Source: Cylindrodendrum hubeiense
Lineage: Eukaryota > Ascomycota > Sordariomycetes > Hypocreales > Nectriaceae
NCBI GenBank assembly: GCA_014621425.1
Contig: JAANBB010000425.1
Location: 1 to 33,818, forward strand
DNA length: 33,818 nucleotides
Direction: 5' to 3'
Both the position numbers and the translations under genes were made by a program. Positions within the stretch are counted from its first letter, which is position 1. Every line of letters begins with the position of its first letter. The notes beneath the pieces were generated by a model. It was given only the letters and a program-made list of their open reading frames with translations, did no database searches and was not told where the DNA came from. Of the stretch, positions 1-10,532 are shown one piece after another.

Positions 1-107
1 CTCACCACAGCCAATTGCCGTGGTGAGGCCCATCATCGCTGCCGGCGGCCCAACCCAACCGTGATTTCCCGCACGTCATGTAGTAATGTACTCGGGAGCG
101 AGACACG

Positions 108-124
108 TAAATATATCATATATG
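108..124 (+). promoter_or_regulatory. TATA-like element upstream of the 325-825 frame
   Basis: An AT-only island reading TAAATATATCATATATG lies in otherwise GC-balanced DNA about 200 bp before the candidate start at 325. It supports a promoter here but does not prove one. Confidence 0.3.
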
Positions 125-324
125 TGATTCCCGCCCAAAAACACAATCGGCCGATTCTCGCTCTCGCAGCGAGGACCCACCGCCCACGTTTAAATGCAAA
201 CGAGCGCCACATCAACACCGAGATATCTCGCCGTCTCATTCCCCTCGCTTCCTGTATCCATCATCATCGCTGCATCACTACTGCAATCACCACTGCAATC
301 ACCACCCAACAATCACCACCCAAC

Positions 325-825
325 ATGGCCGCCCACGCCAAGTTGGATGACGCTCTCGGGAGACATCACTACCAGACCGACCAAGGGGGCTCGCGGGATA
401 GCCTCAACGAATGGCCGCTCATCCCGAACGTGTACGAACCTATTGAGCAGAGTGAGGCATGTCGTGCTCGCAGTGCCAGCCCTCGTCTCGAGAACAATGC
501 GTCTTTTCATCACCCACGCGAGCTATGCAGCATCCGTCAAAATTCCGACCTTGCCAAGATGAGAGCGCAACGCATAGTCCCAGATCACAAAGCAAAGCTG
601 ACTGGATCGACCCAACCAAGCAACCGATTTCAGGAGAGCGGGTATTTCAACAACCAAACCCGCAACTTGTTCATGAAAAGAAGACTAAAGGGAGGTTACC
701 TCGGCCAGCAGAGACCGGCCATGGACTGGAAATTGGTCGAGCACCAGTCACGCCGGTCAAACTGGGAGGATTGGTTAGAGGCTGGCGATAGGCTCTTCAG
801 CCACTCGTCGAGGAATCGGCAATGA
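325..825 (+). CDS. possible small hypothetical protein, 166 aa
   Basis: An open frame of 166 codons starts at an ATG in a typical fungal context (CAACATGG). It follows a CA-rich leader made of repeated ATCACCAC units (about 280-324) and lies about 200 bp downstream of a TATA-like run at 108-124. The frame is also open upstream to position 61, but the leader looks untranslated, so I chose the ATG at 325. The product is polar and basic with no signal peptide, membrane segment or recognisable domain; it begins MAAHAKLDDALGRHHYQTDQ and ends in a charged tail. I do not recognise it. The promoter-like context is the main support; the open frame could be chance. Confidence 0.35.
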   Translation: MAAHAKLDDALGRHHYQTDQGGSRDSLNEWPLIPNVYEPIEQSEACRARSASPRLENNASFHHPRELCSIRQNSDLAKMRAQRIVPDHKAKLTGSTQPSNRFQESGYFNNQTRNLFMKRRLKGGYLGQQRPAMDWKLVEHQSRRSNWEDWLEAGDRLFSHSSRNRQ

Positions 826-1967
826 CTCGACGTTTGCCGGTATAGAAGATTGCATGTGTATGGGTGAGGCAGTTGGCCAGGCCCTTGGTCAGGCAGTTGG
901 CGATGCTGTGCTCTGGAATCGCATTGATGGGTACACTTTGATTTTGGGCATGGGAGTTTGGGCATACATCTTGAGTGGTTGCATTGGCAGGGGTAACAAG
1001 CATTATTGGGGAAATTGTCATGAGCCGGCACGAGAGAGAGCCTGGGACAACTGTATGAAAAGGCGAAGAGGAGCATCGCAATCTAGGCAATGTTCATTCG
1101 AGATAGAAATTTGGAGAATTTGCAGCGCGTTTCTTGAAGCTCAACGTCGGTGAACTCGAGTCGGGTGTCAGTCTGCCAACGAGCGCCTCCGTAGGCTTTT
1201 ACTATTAGGCTATAGCTTGCTGCAGATTAAGCGTCGTGACCTCTCGTGGTCTTTCTAGTTCGGCCCAACGCAGGTTCAGGTTTCCACTTGGAGTATCGGT
1301 TGGGTAAGCGAATGGCCGGTTTGGACGGCTAGGGTAGTTGCCGGGAAGCGCACGATGGAGGGAACCAGGGTCTAGAGAGCAAGGAGATGGTGTAGAAGTT
1401 GCACACGCCTCCTCCAGATCCTCCAGAGAAGTGCGTGATTGATGAGTGAGGGCGGCAGTAGCGGGGGGGAGCGAGTGGGTGGTGAGCAGGTGGTGAATGG
1501 GTGGTGAGTGAGCCGATGGTTGGGTTGGGACTGTCGACGATTGAACGAGTGTGTCAGTCAAGGTGTGAGTGGGTGCGGGGACTGAAACACGGCGAACCGC
1601 GACTGTGCCTGCTAGATGCTAGACGGGTCTGCAAGCTGCAGCCATAGGTACAGCTACTGCAGTAACTAAGCACGGCGCCCCTGTGGATTTGATGTCGAAT
1701 TCGCCATCGAAGTCGCCAGACGAGGCTCAGTGTTGCTCGGAGAACCGGCCGCCGGCGTTGGCAGTGTGAAGGGGGGGGAGGTCTGTCTTGCTGGGCAAAG
1801 GGGTGTCGAGTCTCCACAAGGCACACTTGAGCCTGGGAGGGGACAGCGAAAGTGCAGAGTAGACGCGGCCAGGAGAATGGAAAAGGCGAGTGGAAAAGGC
1901 GACTTGGTGGTGAATCTCGATGACGACGGAGGAAGGTTCGGCGCAGTGGCTGGCAGATGGCTGATTG

Positions 1968-2001
1968 GGTGGCTTCGTGGTTGGCTTCGTGGTTGGCTGG
2001 T
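1968..2001. repeat. 12-bp tandem repeat
   Basis: The unit GGCTTCGTGGTT occurs twice in a row and is followed by a partial third copy (GGCTGG). Confidence 0.6.
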
Positions 2002-2408
2002 CCCATGGCCGCAACGGCAACGCCTACCGTGTCTCGACAAAGGGAATAGTGCTGCCTGAGGGTCACCGGTTTAGTGACGATGCAGGTCCAAGGGACCAGG
2101 TCGACGATAGCACACAGGCGCGAGAATCGTCGAGATGTCTAGCAGATGGCCGGTATCTGGGTACTCACACCGGCCCGCAACGTGCAGATGTGTACAGTAC
2201 GAAGGAGCAAGCGGACGCGGACGGCAGGGGTGGCAGAGGCGAAGACGAGGGCGACGGCGCACGCCTGCCGTCGTGAGCTGATGTTAGGCGCAGGTGCAGG
2301 TCAAAGTCAAGGTCGTCATTACGACTGCCCACGGCCAATCAGGCTGGTCCTGTGACGCCGCTTCCCTGCAGCGGTCCAAGTGCAGGCTTGCCGCATGCAC
2401 CCACGCGT

Positions 2409-2442
2409 TCTCTTGACGAGTCTCTCTTGACGAGTCTCTCTA
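2409..2442. repeat. 14-bp tandem duplication
   Basis: TCTCTTGACGAGTC occurs twice head to tail and is followed by TCTC. Confidence 0.7.
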
Positions 2443-2509
2443 TTTGTTGCGCGTTCGAGCACAATGGATGATGAGACTCTGGACGCCATGAGTCTCACTG
2501 GGGGATTTG

Positions 2510-2577
2510 GTACATCATGTGCATCATGTACATCATGTACGCCGTGTACATCATGTACGCCGTGTACATCATGTACC
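2510..2577. repeat. 9/18-bp tandem array of TACATCATG / TACGCCGTG units
   Basis: About seven 9-bp units alternate between TACATCATG and TACGCCGTG, giving an 18-bp higher period. Units are bounded by GTAC and are nearly self-complementary (GTACATCATGTAC differs from its reverse complement only at the centre). The array is in frame on both strands and would encode Val-His-rich peptides, but no gene surrounds it. Confidence 0.8.
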
Positions 2578-2867
2578 GCGGGAGAGGCGGCGAGTTGATC
2601 TGGAAACGAATCCCGCATCCATAAGCGTGCGGTTGGCAGGGCACAGCCTCCATATTTGGAACGTTGAATTTCCATTGTGCAACAGCGCAGCCGGTGCAAC
2701 ATAATAGCCAATTCTCTGCCCAGGCGACAGGCCTTTGTTGAGCCGATTCTGAGTAAGACAGTCAAAATCCGGCCAGGCACGCCCACACGGCCACGGCCAA
2801 TCCAGTACCGCTACAACCCACCTTGATACTAGCATATGGGATAGCATGGCACTGTGCATACCTACCT

Positions 2868-2887
2868 ACAGGTAGGTACCTACCTGT
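2868..2887. repeat. perfect 20-bp palindrome ACAGGTAGGTACCTACCTGT
   Basis: The 20 bases equal their own reverse complement. Further CCTACC units flank it on the left. Related GGTAGG/CCTACC clusters occur near 31855-31905 and 33126-33152. Confidence 0.9.
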
Positions 2888-2930
2888 CTAGTGGTGGCTT
2901 CGTACACCCACCACCCTTCCATTGCGCTGC

Positions 2931-2980
2931 ACCAGTAGTCCGCCAAGTAGTCCACCAAGTAGTCCACAAAGTAGTCCAAA
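2931..2980. repeat. 12-bp tandem repeat, four copies
   Basis: The unit AAGTAGTCCACC is repeated four times with single-base variation at its end. Confidence 0.8.
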
Positions 2981-3698
2981 TACATCCAACCCTTCCACCA
3001 CCATCGACACCTCAAGGCCAATCCTCGCTCGTCCTGTCCTGCTTGAAATTCTCCGACCAGCCGCCTGCTTTGCTGATCCCGCCCCCGCAACGCAATCCCG
3101 TCCCCAAGCGCGTCCTAGCACTCACCGTGAGGTCATCTGGCCTGTCTGGCTGATCCAGAGTCCGAATACGGCACCGCCTTGGCTCCCCAAACAATCACAG
3201 CTACTATAACCGATGGTGTCCGTGGGTCTCGATGGAGTCGCCAGAACCAACGAGTACCTCTTCGCTAGAGACACGGGCTAGTGCGTCGAGCGCGTCATGC
3301 CCGTCACCGTCCCCATTCCACCCATGACACCCTGGTGCGGGCTGTTTTACCTTGCACTCTTCCTCCTCGTGTGGTGTGACATCGTCCATGTTGCCCACCA
3401 CGATCCAGGAAAATACGTGCCTGTTGAGCCCACCCCTCCCCCTCGCGCCTGGCTTTCGAGGCTCCATTGAGGGTTCCCCGCAAATGCCGGCCTTGGTCTG
3501 CCTTCTTTAAATGCTTCCCCTTCCCGTCCTCCCACGATGACTTGCTCTTCTTCCATCCCTCTGCTTCGGTGCAACCCATACACCGGCATTCACAGTTCGA
3601 ACCCTCGCTCTCCGGTCTCAAACAGGAACCAAATTTCCTACCGTCCGTTCTCGATACTCACCCAGCGTCTACCGTGTTGAGCCTGCTCACCATCCACC

Positions 3699-4770
3699 AT
3701 GGCAAACTGGGGCCAATGTAAGTCCTCCATGCAAATCTTGAAATCTCACCCATCACACACACACTCGCACTGGCCGATGAAAGGACCCTATAACTAACCA
3801 CAGTCATCACCACAGTAAACCCCTTCAGCAAGAGGGAGTCCCACACTTCTGGGGCCATCCTTACCTACAAGATTCTGACTCTCCTCACCTGGATCCTCTC
3901 TGTCGTCGTCTCCGTCTACTACACCGTCAACAAGCCTCACGATGGATATACCATTCGGCGACGCATCTGGGACCAGAATGAGCTGTACCGCACTGCTTTC
4001 ACCTTGAATGCCACCATCACATCCATTTACTGGTACGCATTGGGTCGATTGGTTCCCCACGTCACTCATAAATGCTAACGACTTTCTCCATAGGGTTGTG
4101 CTCTTCATCCTCCAGGCTGGCTACATCGGACACCTCTTTTCGAGCAACACCGACATCGTCAATGCTGCCGCCAGCGTCGGCAGCCACTTCATCTTTAACA
4201 ATCTCTTCCACTTTGCCTTCATCATGCTATTTGTCAGGTCTCACTTTCACTGGGCTGAGGTCATATTGGTGCTCAACTTCTTCAACCTCTCCTCCCTCTA
4301 CTTCCGCCATAACACCTACCCCCGCTTCATTCACAGCCCCGTGGTTTCTGGTCCTCTGGCATGGACCTTTGTTGCCATTTACTGGAATGGCGCACTGATG
4401 ATCCCCCATCCCCATCACTTGGTGCCCCGCATCTTTGGCAACATTTTCATCTGGGCCATTTTTGTCTACGGACTTTTCTTCATCATCATTTACAAGGTGA
4501 GCTCCTCCATTCAAGACGTCGGTCTTGATGCTAATGTCATGACAGGATTACACCATGGGCTTCGCTCTCAGCGTGCTCTCGGCTTCTCTCGGTGTCGCCC
4601 AGTTCGGTCACCAGGTCATTGCCTTCCAGTGGATTTTTGCCTTCACCATCATGGCTGTGCTCTTCCTCCTGACACTGGTGGTGGCAGTTCCCGCTTGGAG
4701 GGGCCAAGAGTTTTCGTGGAGGCAAGCCCCGCCGGCGGACCAGGAGCGGGCGCCACTGCTGGCCGAGTAA
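3699..4770 (+). CDS. DUF1774-like eight-helix fungal membrane protein, 287 aa, 4 exons
   Basis: Model: join(3699..3717,3816..4032,4094..4496,4546..4770), 864 nt. All introns are GT-AG and the phases agree. For the first acceptor I chose 3815, not 3803, because the branch point CTAAC at 3794-3798 is too close to 3803; both keep the frame and differ by four residues. The product starts MANWGQLNPFSKRESH and has about eight hydrophobic helices, with histidines and aromatic residues between them and a short acidic tail ending PLLAE. It resembles the fungus-restricted DUF1774 family as I remember it; its function is unknown. An internal membrane location is inference. The gene is followed in the same orientation by the phosphopantetheinyl transferase. 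Confidence 0.85.
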
Positions 4771-5327
4771 GGGGCAGGTTTACAGCTGCTCGGAGGAATT
4801 GGCTCGACAGACAACCAACTTTCAACAATCATCTGTCACCATTCCTCGCTATGTCATCAGGATCAAAGCGCAAGGCCCAAGGGTCTGAACGGAAAGGGAA
4901 TCTGGTCGCGTGCTCAAGGGATACTTAATGTGAGATCGGAAGGGCCAGGCCTTTTGCCATGTGGAGTACGGCCGGGATGGCGTCGACGGTAGTTCTGGCA
5001 TGTGTTTTTTATGACCCGTACGTTCATTTTAGGCGCTCTCAATAAGGCAATTTCTCAATGCCGTCATTCCGCTCGCCCTTGTTGTAAAATAGGCCCTTTT
5101 CGTCCGACGGGTGAAACTTACCCAGTCGACATCCATGACGTCGTCGTTAAAGCTTGGGCCCCACCGACTAGATTACCTATCGATAAGGTGCCGCCTCGCC
5201 ACTAACCCACCCCACCAGCCAATCCGCCTAGCCCAGTTTGTTGCGGGATAGCAATCATGATGAGTTTTGAAGCCTCCCTTGTTCGACCAGTCACACGCAT
5301 CAAAGGACAGCACATCAGGTCCAGCAG
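4771..5327. other. intergenic region between two + strand genes
   Basis: This holds the 3' untranslated region of the membrane-protein gene and the promoter of the phosphopantetheinyl transferase gene. I see no other gene or RNA in it. Confidence 0.6.
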
Positions 5328-5928
5328 ATGCGGCCCCTGCGACCGTTTCCCTTTCCGCTGAATGTCGGGACCGATATTTGTCAGATATCGCGCATTTATC
5401 GTATTCTTTCCGGCACACGCGCGACGCGCTTCGTGAATCGTATCCTTGCGCCCGAGGAACAAGCCCGCAATGATGAGCGGCTGCATGTCTTGACCCGCGC
5501 GCCAGGTGTGTTGGGTCGTCGCATACCCACTGAGTCGTCTTTCACAGCGGCAGCTTTGGAGAAAGGACAGCAGATGCATGAAGCATTGGCTGCACACAAC
5601 CCTGAGTTGTGGAAGTGCGCCGCCTTCATTGCCGGGAGGTACGTTGACACGTGTTGATACTCGACTACAGAAACCCAGAGCTAAACATCTCGCCTCTAGG
5701 TTTGCCGCAAAAGAGGCGGCCATAAAGGCTCACTCGCACCGAAGGCTGACGTTCCACGACGTCATCATCGAACGTCGTCCGATAGAGGGCGAACGACTAG
5801 GGAGCGGGCCACCAGTGGCGAGGATCAGAAGCGCCGAGAATTCTGAGGCAGATGATAGTGCAATGGTATCTATTAGCCATGACGGGGACTATGCAACAGC
5901 AGTGTGCTTAGGGCATGACCCGGTGTAA
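5328..5928 (+). CDS. AcpS-type 4'-phosphopantetheinyl transferase (holo-ACP synthase), 179 aa
   Basis: Model: join(5328..5638,5700..5928), 540 nt, one 61-bp GT-AG intron. The enzyme moves 4'-phosphopantetheine from coenzyme A to a serine of an acyl carrier protein; in fungi this AcpS-size type usually serves the mitochondrial ACP. Both family motifs are present. VGTDI near residues 13-17 carries the Mg-binding Asp16. RFAAKEAAIKA near residues 104-114 carries the Mg-binding Glu109 and is assembled exactly across the splice junction, which confirms the intron. The C-terminal strand motif (VSISHDGDYATAVC) also fits. Only 13 residues precede the GTD motif, so an upstream exon with a mitochondrial leader is possible but not seen. 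It resembles yeast Ppt2 in type; orthology was not tested. Confidence 0.85.
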
Positions 5929-6675
5929 GCCATAGTAAGGAAGAGTGATGAAGAGACATGAATGTTTGTCCAGTCAAGAACATGAGACATGTGATGAGAG
6001 GCAGTCAGCACAACGCGGCAATTTCCATGCTGTATTCTCTCTAGGCACCCGCAACAAACAGGGAACTATCTCTCGGGCATAAAGGTCTCTGCTTCCACCA
6101 GAGATTGCATTTCGGGTGTTGTACTGCTTCTGGACTTTCCAGTCCAAACGTAGTATTGACGTGGAATTCACCTCTTGTTGTCCGTGATATGGGCAAGTGA
6201 GTCAGTACGATGTTTCCTGGTCCCTAGTGGATGGCCTTACTACAGCCTTGTATAAAATATCTTACCATCCCGCATTAATAGGGAAAGGATTATTAATACG
6301 CAGGGACCTCAGGCTATTGATTGTTACTATCGCTTCCACGTGAAGACGGATGCTGCTGGCGGCATGCCGCTATGTGTAAGAGGTTGGCGTGCGCGCCAGT
6401 TGGCGAGCGCCCGTGGGGCGCTCGGCCCTCATAACAGTTGTGTGGCACAGTTCTAGAGATGCAGTCTACTGGAATTGATTGATCTTTTACCTCAGCCGGT
6501 AGCTAATCTATTGAAGGCTGGGCATGCCGCCTCTGTCTTTACACTGTGCTTGTGTAGTTGATGGTGGATGGAGGGAGATCCAAGTTGAGTAAACCGATGT
6601 CGGACGTCTTGAAGTTGTAGTATAAGCAAGGAACTCAAGGAATATACAGTGGATTTCACATCCACGCATCTTAAC
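5929..6675. other. intergenic region at the start of the repeat-rich zone
   Basis: No gene is visible. A GC-rich stretch with short inverted repeats sits near 6380-6430. The region separates ordinary genes on the left from the accessory region on the right. Confidence 0.5.
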
Positions 6676-6951
6676 AGCCAAATCGTTCGAAAGTTGCAAC
6701 TCTGGTATTTCCCTGTGAAGAATATTGTTTTTACCAGTCTGGCTATGACGACTATGATGGTGACTCCGGCTGTGTGGTCGGGATAACATCCTTCACAACA
6801 ACTGAAGATGGTACCGTCAACACTCTCCCTTATCCGCCTCTCATTCCTCTGCCCCCTGCATTTGGTGGTAATATCACATTCTCAACAGCAAGAAAAGAGT
6901 CCTGTAATGGAGGAAGTTGTGAGAAATTGACCTGTTTTATATACGGTAAGC
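6676..6951 (+). pseudogene. fragment of a Cys-rich secreted-type protein, cut off on its right
   Basis: One frame reads through about 90 codons with the composition of a folded extracellular domain. It has Cys pairs (PCEEYC, GCVVG, SCNGGSCEKLTC) around a Thr/Pro linker containing TLPYPP and PLPPAFGG. No start codon or signal peptide is attached. To the right the frame reaches a donor-like ACG|GTAAGC and then runs into the AT-rich island at about 6960, so the rest of the gene is missing. The pattern weakly recalls the Thr/Pro-Cys tails of large fungal GH18 chitinases, but I cannot assign a family. Fragment status is well supported; identity is not. Confidence 0.45.
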
Positions 6952-6959
6952 TATGCGAT

Positions 6960-7580
6960 TTTATCTGTATGAATTATAATACTTATCAAATACATAATAT
7001 ATGTACTTTTAAATATATAATATATATCAAGATACATAAATATATTATTATATATATATATTTATTTTAATAGAAATATTAAATATATAGTAGAAAATTT
7101 TTATAATTATGTAACACCAGCTGGGAGGCTTTCCAGCAGATACAAAGACCAGTCACCGCTACGGCAAAAGATCAAGCAGTAATTGCAGTCACCGCAATTA
7201 CTGAGCCTCACATCCAGCTATAACAAGGATCCGATCCGCCTCTGCGAGGCACCCGGATCAGCGCCGCAGCGCCTATTACAAATTATTATATAATATAATA
7301 TTTTAAATTTCAATATATATAATATAATTCTAGATATTTATTTAATAAATAAGATTTAATTTTTTATATTTCTTATAATATTTCTTATACTATATATTTT
7401 AATTATATATATATATGTATTATATTATATTTGACTATAACTTATTTTTCTTACATATAAATATATTAAGTAAACAAAATTAGAATAGAATCCCTTCTAA
7501 GAATTGTATATTAACACTTTCTTTCTTTTTTCAATTTATACTTCTTACTTGCTATTAGTTATTTAATACTAATAAACTAT
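6960..7580. repeat. AT-rich island, probably RIP-decayed
   Basis: Apart from the GC-balanced insert at 7110-7280, this stretch is almost all A and T, dominated by TATA and TTAA steps, with no usable reading frame. The base change at its edges is abrupt. Such tracts are typical of repeats mutated by repeat-induced point mutation in ascomycetes. The parent element cannot be recognised. Confidence 0.7.
7110..7280. mobile_element. 171-bp solo-LTR-like insertion with 5-bp target duplication
   Basis: A GC-balanced block begins TGTAACACC and ends CTATTACA, so it carries TG...CA ends with the inverted pair TGTAA/TTACA. It is bounded on both sides by AATTA (7105-7109 and 7281-7285), a perfect 5-bp direct repeat as left by LTR-retrotransposon integrases. 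Internally it has a 9-bp-arm hairpin (AGTAATTGC/GCAATTACT, about 7178-7202) and a GCCTC-TGC-GAGGC hairpin. It carries no coding sequence. A caution is that the surroundings are so AT-rich that a 5-bp match is not very rare by chance. Confidence 0.6.
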
Positions 7581-8663
7581 TTATTTTGACTTTTTCTTCT
7601 TCGAGCGTTTGATCTCATTATACTTGGCAATCGTTGCCGCAAGTCGAACAGCCTATGTCCGTGCTGGCTAAATAAAAATAAAATAGTCAGTATACTATAA
7701 TTGTAAATAGGCAAAAGTGCGAGATAGTGCTGGAAAAATAGAGCCGAGAATGAGAGGCTACTACAGGGTATAGGTGGTAAAGGGCAAGGTATCATGGGGA
7801 ATGTCTGGGCAGGACGACGTTCGGTTGATGGTTCAGATAACGGCCAACTCAGAACCCAGTCCCGACATCCCAGAGTAAAACAATCTTGAGTACCGCGTTG
7901 GAGAATAAATAGAGAAGAGGAGAGTGTGATCATAAACGAGGGCCATAATGCTGGAAGGGATTGGAGGGATAGTAACTCAATATGTCACCGATGATAGAGG
8001 ACAGCATGACAAGGCAATGATAAGAGATCAAAGAGGAGCCAACAAACAACGAGTGAGACTCGATGAATGCCGATGAGGGGCGAGAAGGGTACAAGCAAAA
8101 GAGGATATTGCCGCTGATGATATGGGTGCTGAGCTGGAAGAATGGTGAAAGAGTGCACTGTTGGGGAAGGAAAGATGAGCCAATGGAGGGACCAAAACGA
8201 GGGTGCAGCTGTACGATGGTGGTGATATCGAATATTTTTGACACTTACCAGCATTTGGTTCAAAACTATGAGATAGATTAGTACATTTGTCATGGTTTAT
8301 TTAGACGGGAAGACTTACCAGAAGAAACGGCGGCGAGAGAAGGCGCGGACACACCCAGGTCTATCGTCTTCTTCTTCTTCTTCTTCTTGTCGTCCTCGTC
8401 CTCGTCCTCGTCATCCTGACGGACTCTCTTGGCTATATACGCATTAGAACACAGAACCATGGATGAACCATGTCAGAGACTCACTTGTGGTGGTGGTGGT
8501 GGTGGTGGTGGTGGTAGGAACTGCTGACGGTTGCGTTAGTCCATGCTCCTGGAAAGAATTTGATTGACTTACAATGAAAACTCGCCCAAATCTGGGCGTC
8601 GCCCAAAACATCATGGGCATAAAGCCCGAGGGCATTCGAGGGAAGGAGTGCGATGGACTCCAT
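7581..8663 (-). CDS. low-complexity Thr/Asp-Glu/Lys protein, paralogue copy 1, about 110 aa, 5 exons
   Basis: Model on the - strand: 8663..8573, 8523..8485, 8432..8319, 8265..8249, 7652..7581 (333 nt, phases consistent, GT-AG introns). The product starts MESIALLPSNALGLYAHDVL and continues with GDAQIWASFH, a run of about ten Thr, the basic motif KRVR, an Asp/Glu block, eight Lys, then TIDLGVSAPSLAAVSS. It ends VRLAATIAKYNEIKRSKKKK and SK. The first three introns are typical; the last is about 600 bp and may hide another exon, so the C-terminus is tentative. I do not recognise the family. The basic and acidic blocks suggest a nuclear or nucleic-acid-associated protein (inference). A diverged copy lies inverted at 19.5-20.1 kb. 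In the same frame, just upstream of the ATG, there is a TGA. Confidence 0.5.
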
Positions 8664-10269
8664 TGTGATGATGGTTCAGGTAGGAAAGCATGGGAAAACT
8701 TCCGTGAACCACTTGAAAAAGTAATGCACTCCATTGGGTCTTCTTCTTGGGAAGGAACAGGTACGTACCCTAAAGGCGCTCCTTCCCCGTCTACTCAGGT
8801 AGGAGTTCTGTTTGCCTTACGTGGTGGGGTGAGGCTGCCATCCAGTTGAGGAAGGAGCAGACCTGGTCACGGGGTGGTTGAGACTCGCGTCCAATGGCTC
8901 AAGATAACCTACCACTCAGACGCCTAAAAACGATCAAATGCCATGGAAGAGCCAATGCGTACGCTTCTAGTGAAAGATATCGAATTACTCTAGCACAGCG
9001 CCTCGGTCGAGACCTTTGAGTTTGCATTGCACCAGAAAGTTAGGACGCCCAGACTGAATATGTGGTTTGACGCTCTTAATATGACGATGCTGAAATGTCA
9101 GCTTCGTAGGTAGACATTGCCATGGGCAAACGCAGCGGCGAGCTCATAACATCTGGGTCCATTGGTAGGTTAGCCAAGCCGCAATTGTGATCAATTGGGT
9201 ATTAAGTAGCCGCAAAATCAGGGGCTCGTTAGTTACGAAACCCCAATGTAAATCCACACGTTTTGTGCCAAAGACGCAGTGTTGTAACTTACCAAAAGTG
9301 CCAGCGCACCAGAATTGTTCTGATTGATGACAGGCGATTGATACTACATATTATATGGGAGTCAGGTCGTCAAGTGAAAGGTCCCCGCCCGTCCACGCCA
9401 GGGACACCAGAACGTGAATTCCAGCACTCTCAGCACCACTGCAACAACCAGAATGCTGTTATGTGTGTTTAACTTGATAGTCAAACCTCTTTCACCAGCC
9501 AGTTTACTGAGCTCGGACATCCCTCCATACAAGCATCTCGGGAGGTGATCTTCAGCATATTAGCAGCGCAATACAAGCGACGGTCCAAATAAAAAAAGAA
9601 ATAGACGAGCCGGACCGATAATGACTATCAGCATCATCTTATCAGACAGGCCACAGGGCAATTCCGCAAATATGGGCTAAAAATACTGAAAATTAGGCTT
9701 GCTAGAAAATCATGCTAAAGAACGCTCATGACAATAATCAACAATGATGGTCACGGACAATCTCAACCACAATGCGTCGGTCCTACCCTGTAGACCGCAA
9801 CGACTAAATAATTGACGTGGTTCAATGACCTCAATGCAGGTCATAACTTCTAATAATAAGCAGTCCGGGTCCAATGACCTTACATCCTATCACACAATCA
9901 AGAACGCCTCTGAAGCTGCCTCTCAGTGTTAGGCACGGAACCCAACACGCTGACAATGACTGTTGCTATCTGTACAAACTTTGATCACATAACCCACTTT
10001 CCACCTCATCTTTTACATCTTCCCTCCGCCATGCCAAAATTACAGTGTTGAGATGGGCACGAAAACTCACCAGGCAAAACCAACCACACCAATCAGTCGA
10101 CGAAATTTTGCTGACTTTAGGGTAGCGGAGTTGATCTCGACCAAAATCCAAGTAATGGAACCACGACCCCACCACAAAGAATTGACAATCCGAATACGTA
10201 GAGTATGTGAACATATAGCAGAAAGTGAAGTAATCAAAGAATGGGGTAAAATCATCGAGAATTAAAGAC
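8664..10269. other. region without a recognisable gene
   Basis: The first 200 bp are the upstream side of the copy-1 paralogue and keep short stretches similar to the 5' exons of copy 2 (for example CCCAATGGAGTGCA). The rest has only short frames. A perfect inverted repeat (ATGACCT-CAATGC-AGGTCAT) lies at 9825-9844. The 15-mer CCAAAATTACAGTGT occurs near 10034 and again near 11703. Confidence 0.5.
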
Positions 10270-10532
10270 TGTAGTAACGGCAGGGCCGGTGATGCATAAT
10301 AACGTAGAATCACTCAACATGAGAGTATCAAGGGTGTATATTAAGAAGGTTATTCTTTCTATCTTCACTGTCGAGGGCTCGGGACCATAAGGGCCCCAGC
10401 CCACATGACCGCACGAGGCGTGGTACCTCAGGCTCGACCTCGAGCTTGAGGCTCGAGATCGGGCTTCCCGCACCAGTCGGGTCAATAAAATAAAGAAAAC
10501 TGCAGGTACACACAATGCTGTGAGGTCTGACA
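10270..10532. mobile_element. possible second solo LTR, about 263 bp
   Basis: The block begins TGTAGTAACGGCAGGGCCGG and ends GTGAGGTCTGACA, so it has TG...CA ends. It carries a TATA-like GTATATTAAG near 10336 and an AATAAA-like CAATAAAATAAAG near 10484, as an LTR would. The flanking pentamers (AAGAC and AATAT) do not match, so either there is no target duplication or the ends are misplaced. Confidence 0.3.

Larger units (their letters stand above)
826..3698. other. gene-poor intergenic region with several short tandem repeats
   Basis: I see no convincing gene in these 2.9 kb. Frames on both strands are short, low in complexity, and lack plausible introns or domains. The region carries several small tandem arrays (listed separately) and a perfect 20-bp palindrome. 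Its last 400 bp turn CT-rich and probably form the promoter and leader of the membrane-protein gene that starts at 3699. Confidence 0.6.

Noticed and set aside
1554..2066. 170-codon - strand frame and overlapping frames
   Set aside because: Three frames are open at once over low-complexity sequence with repeats; no start context, splicing or family feature.
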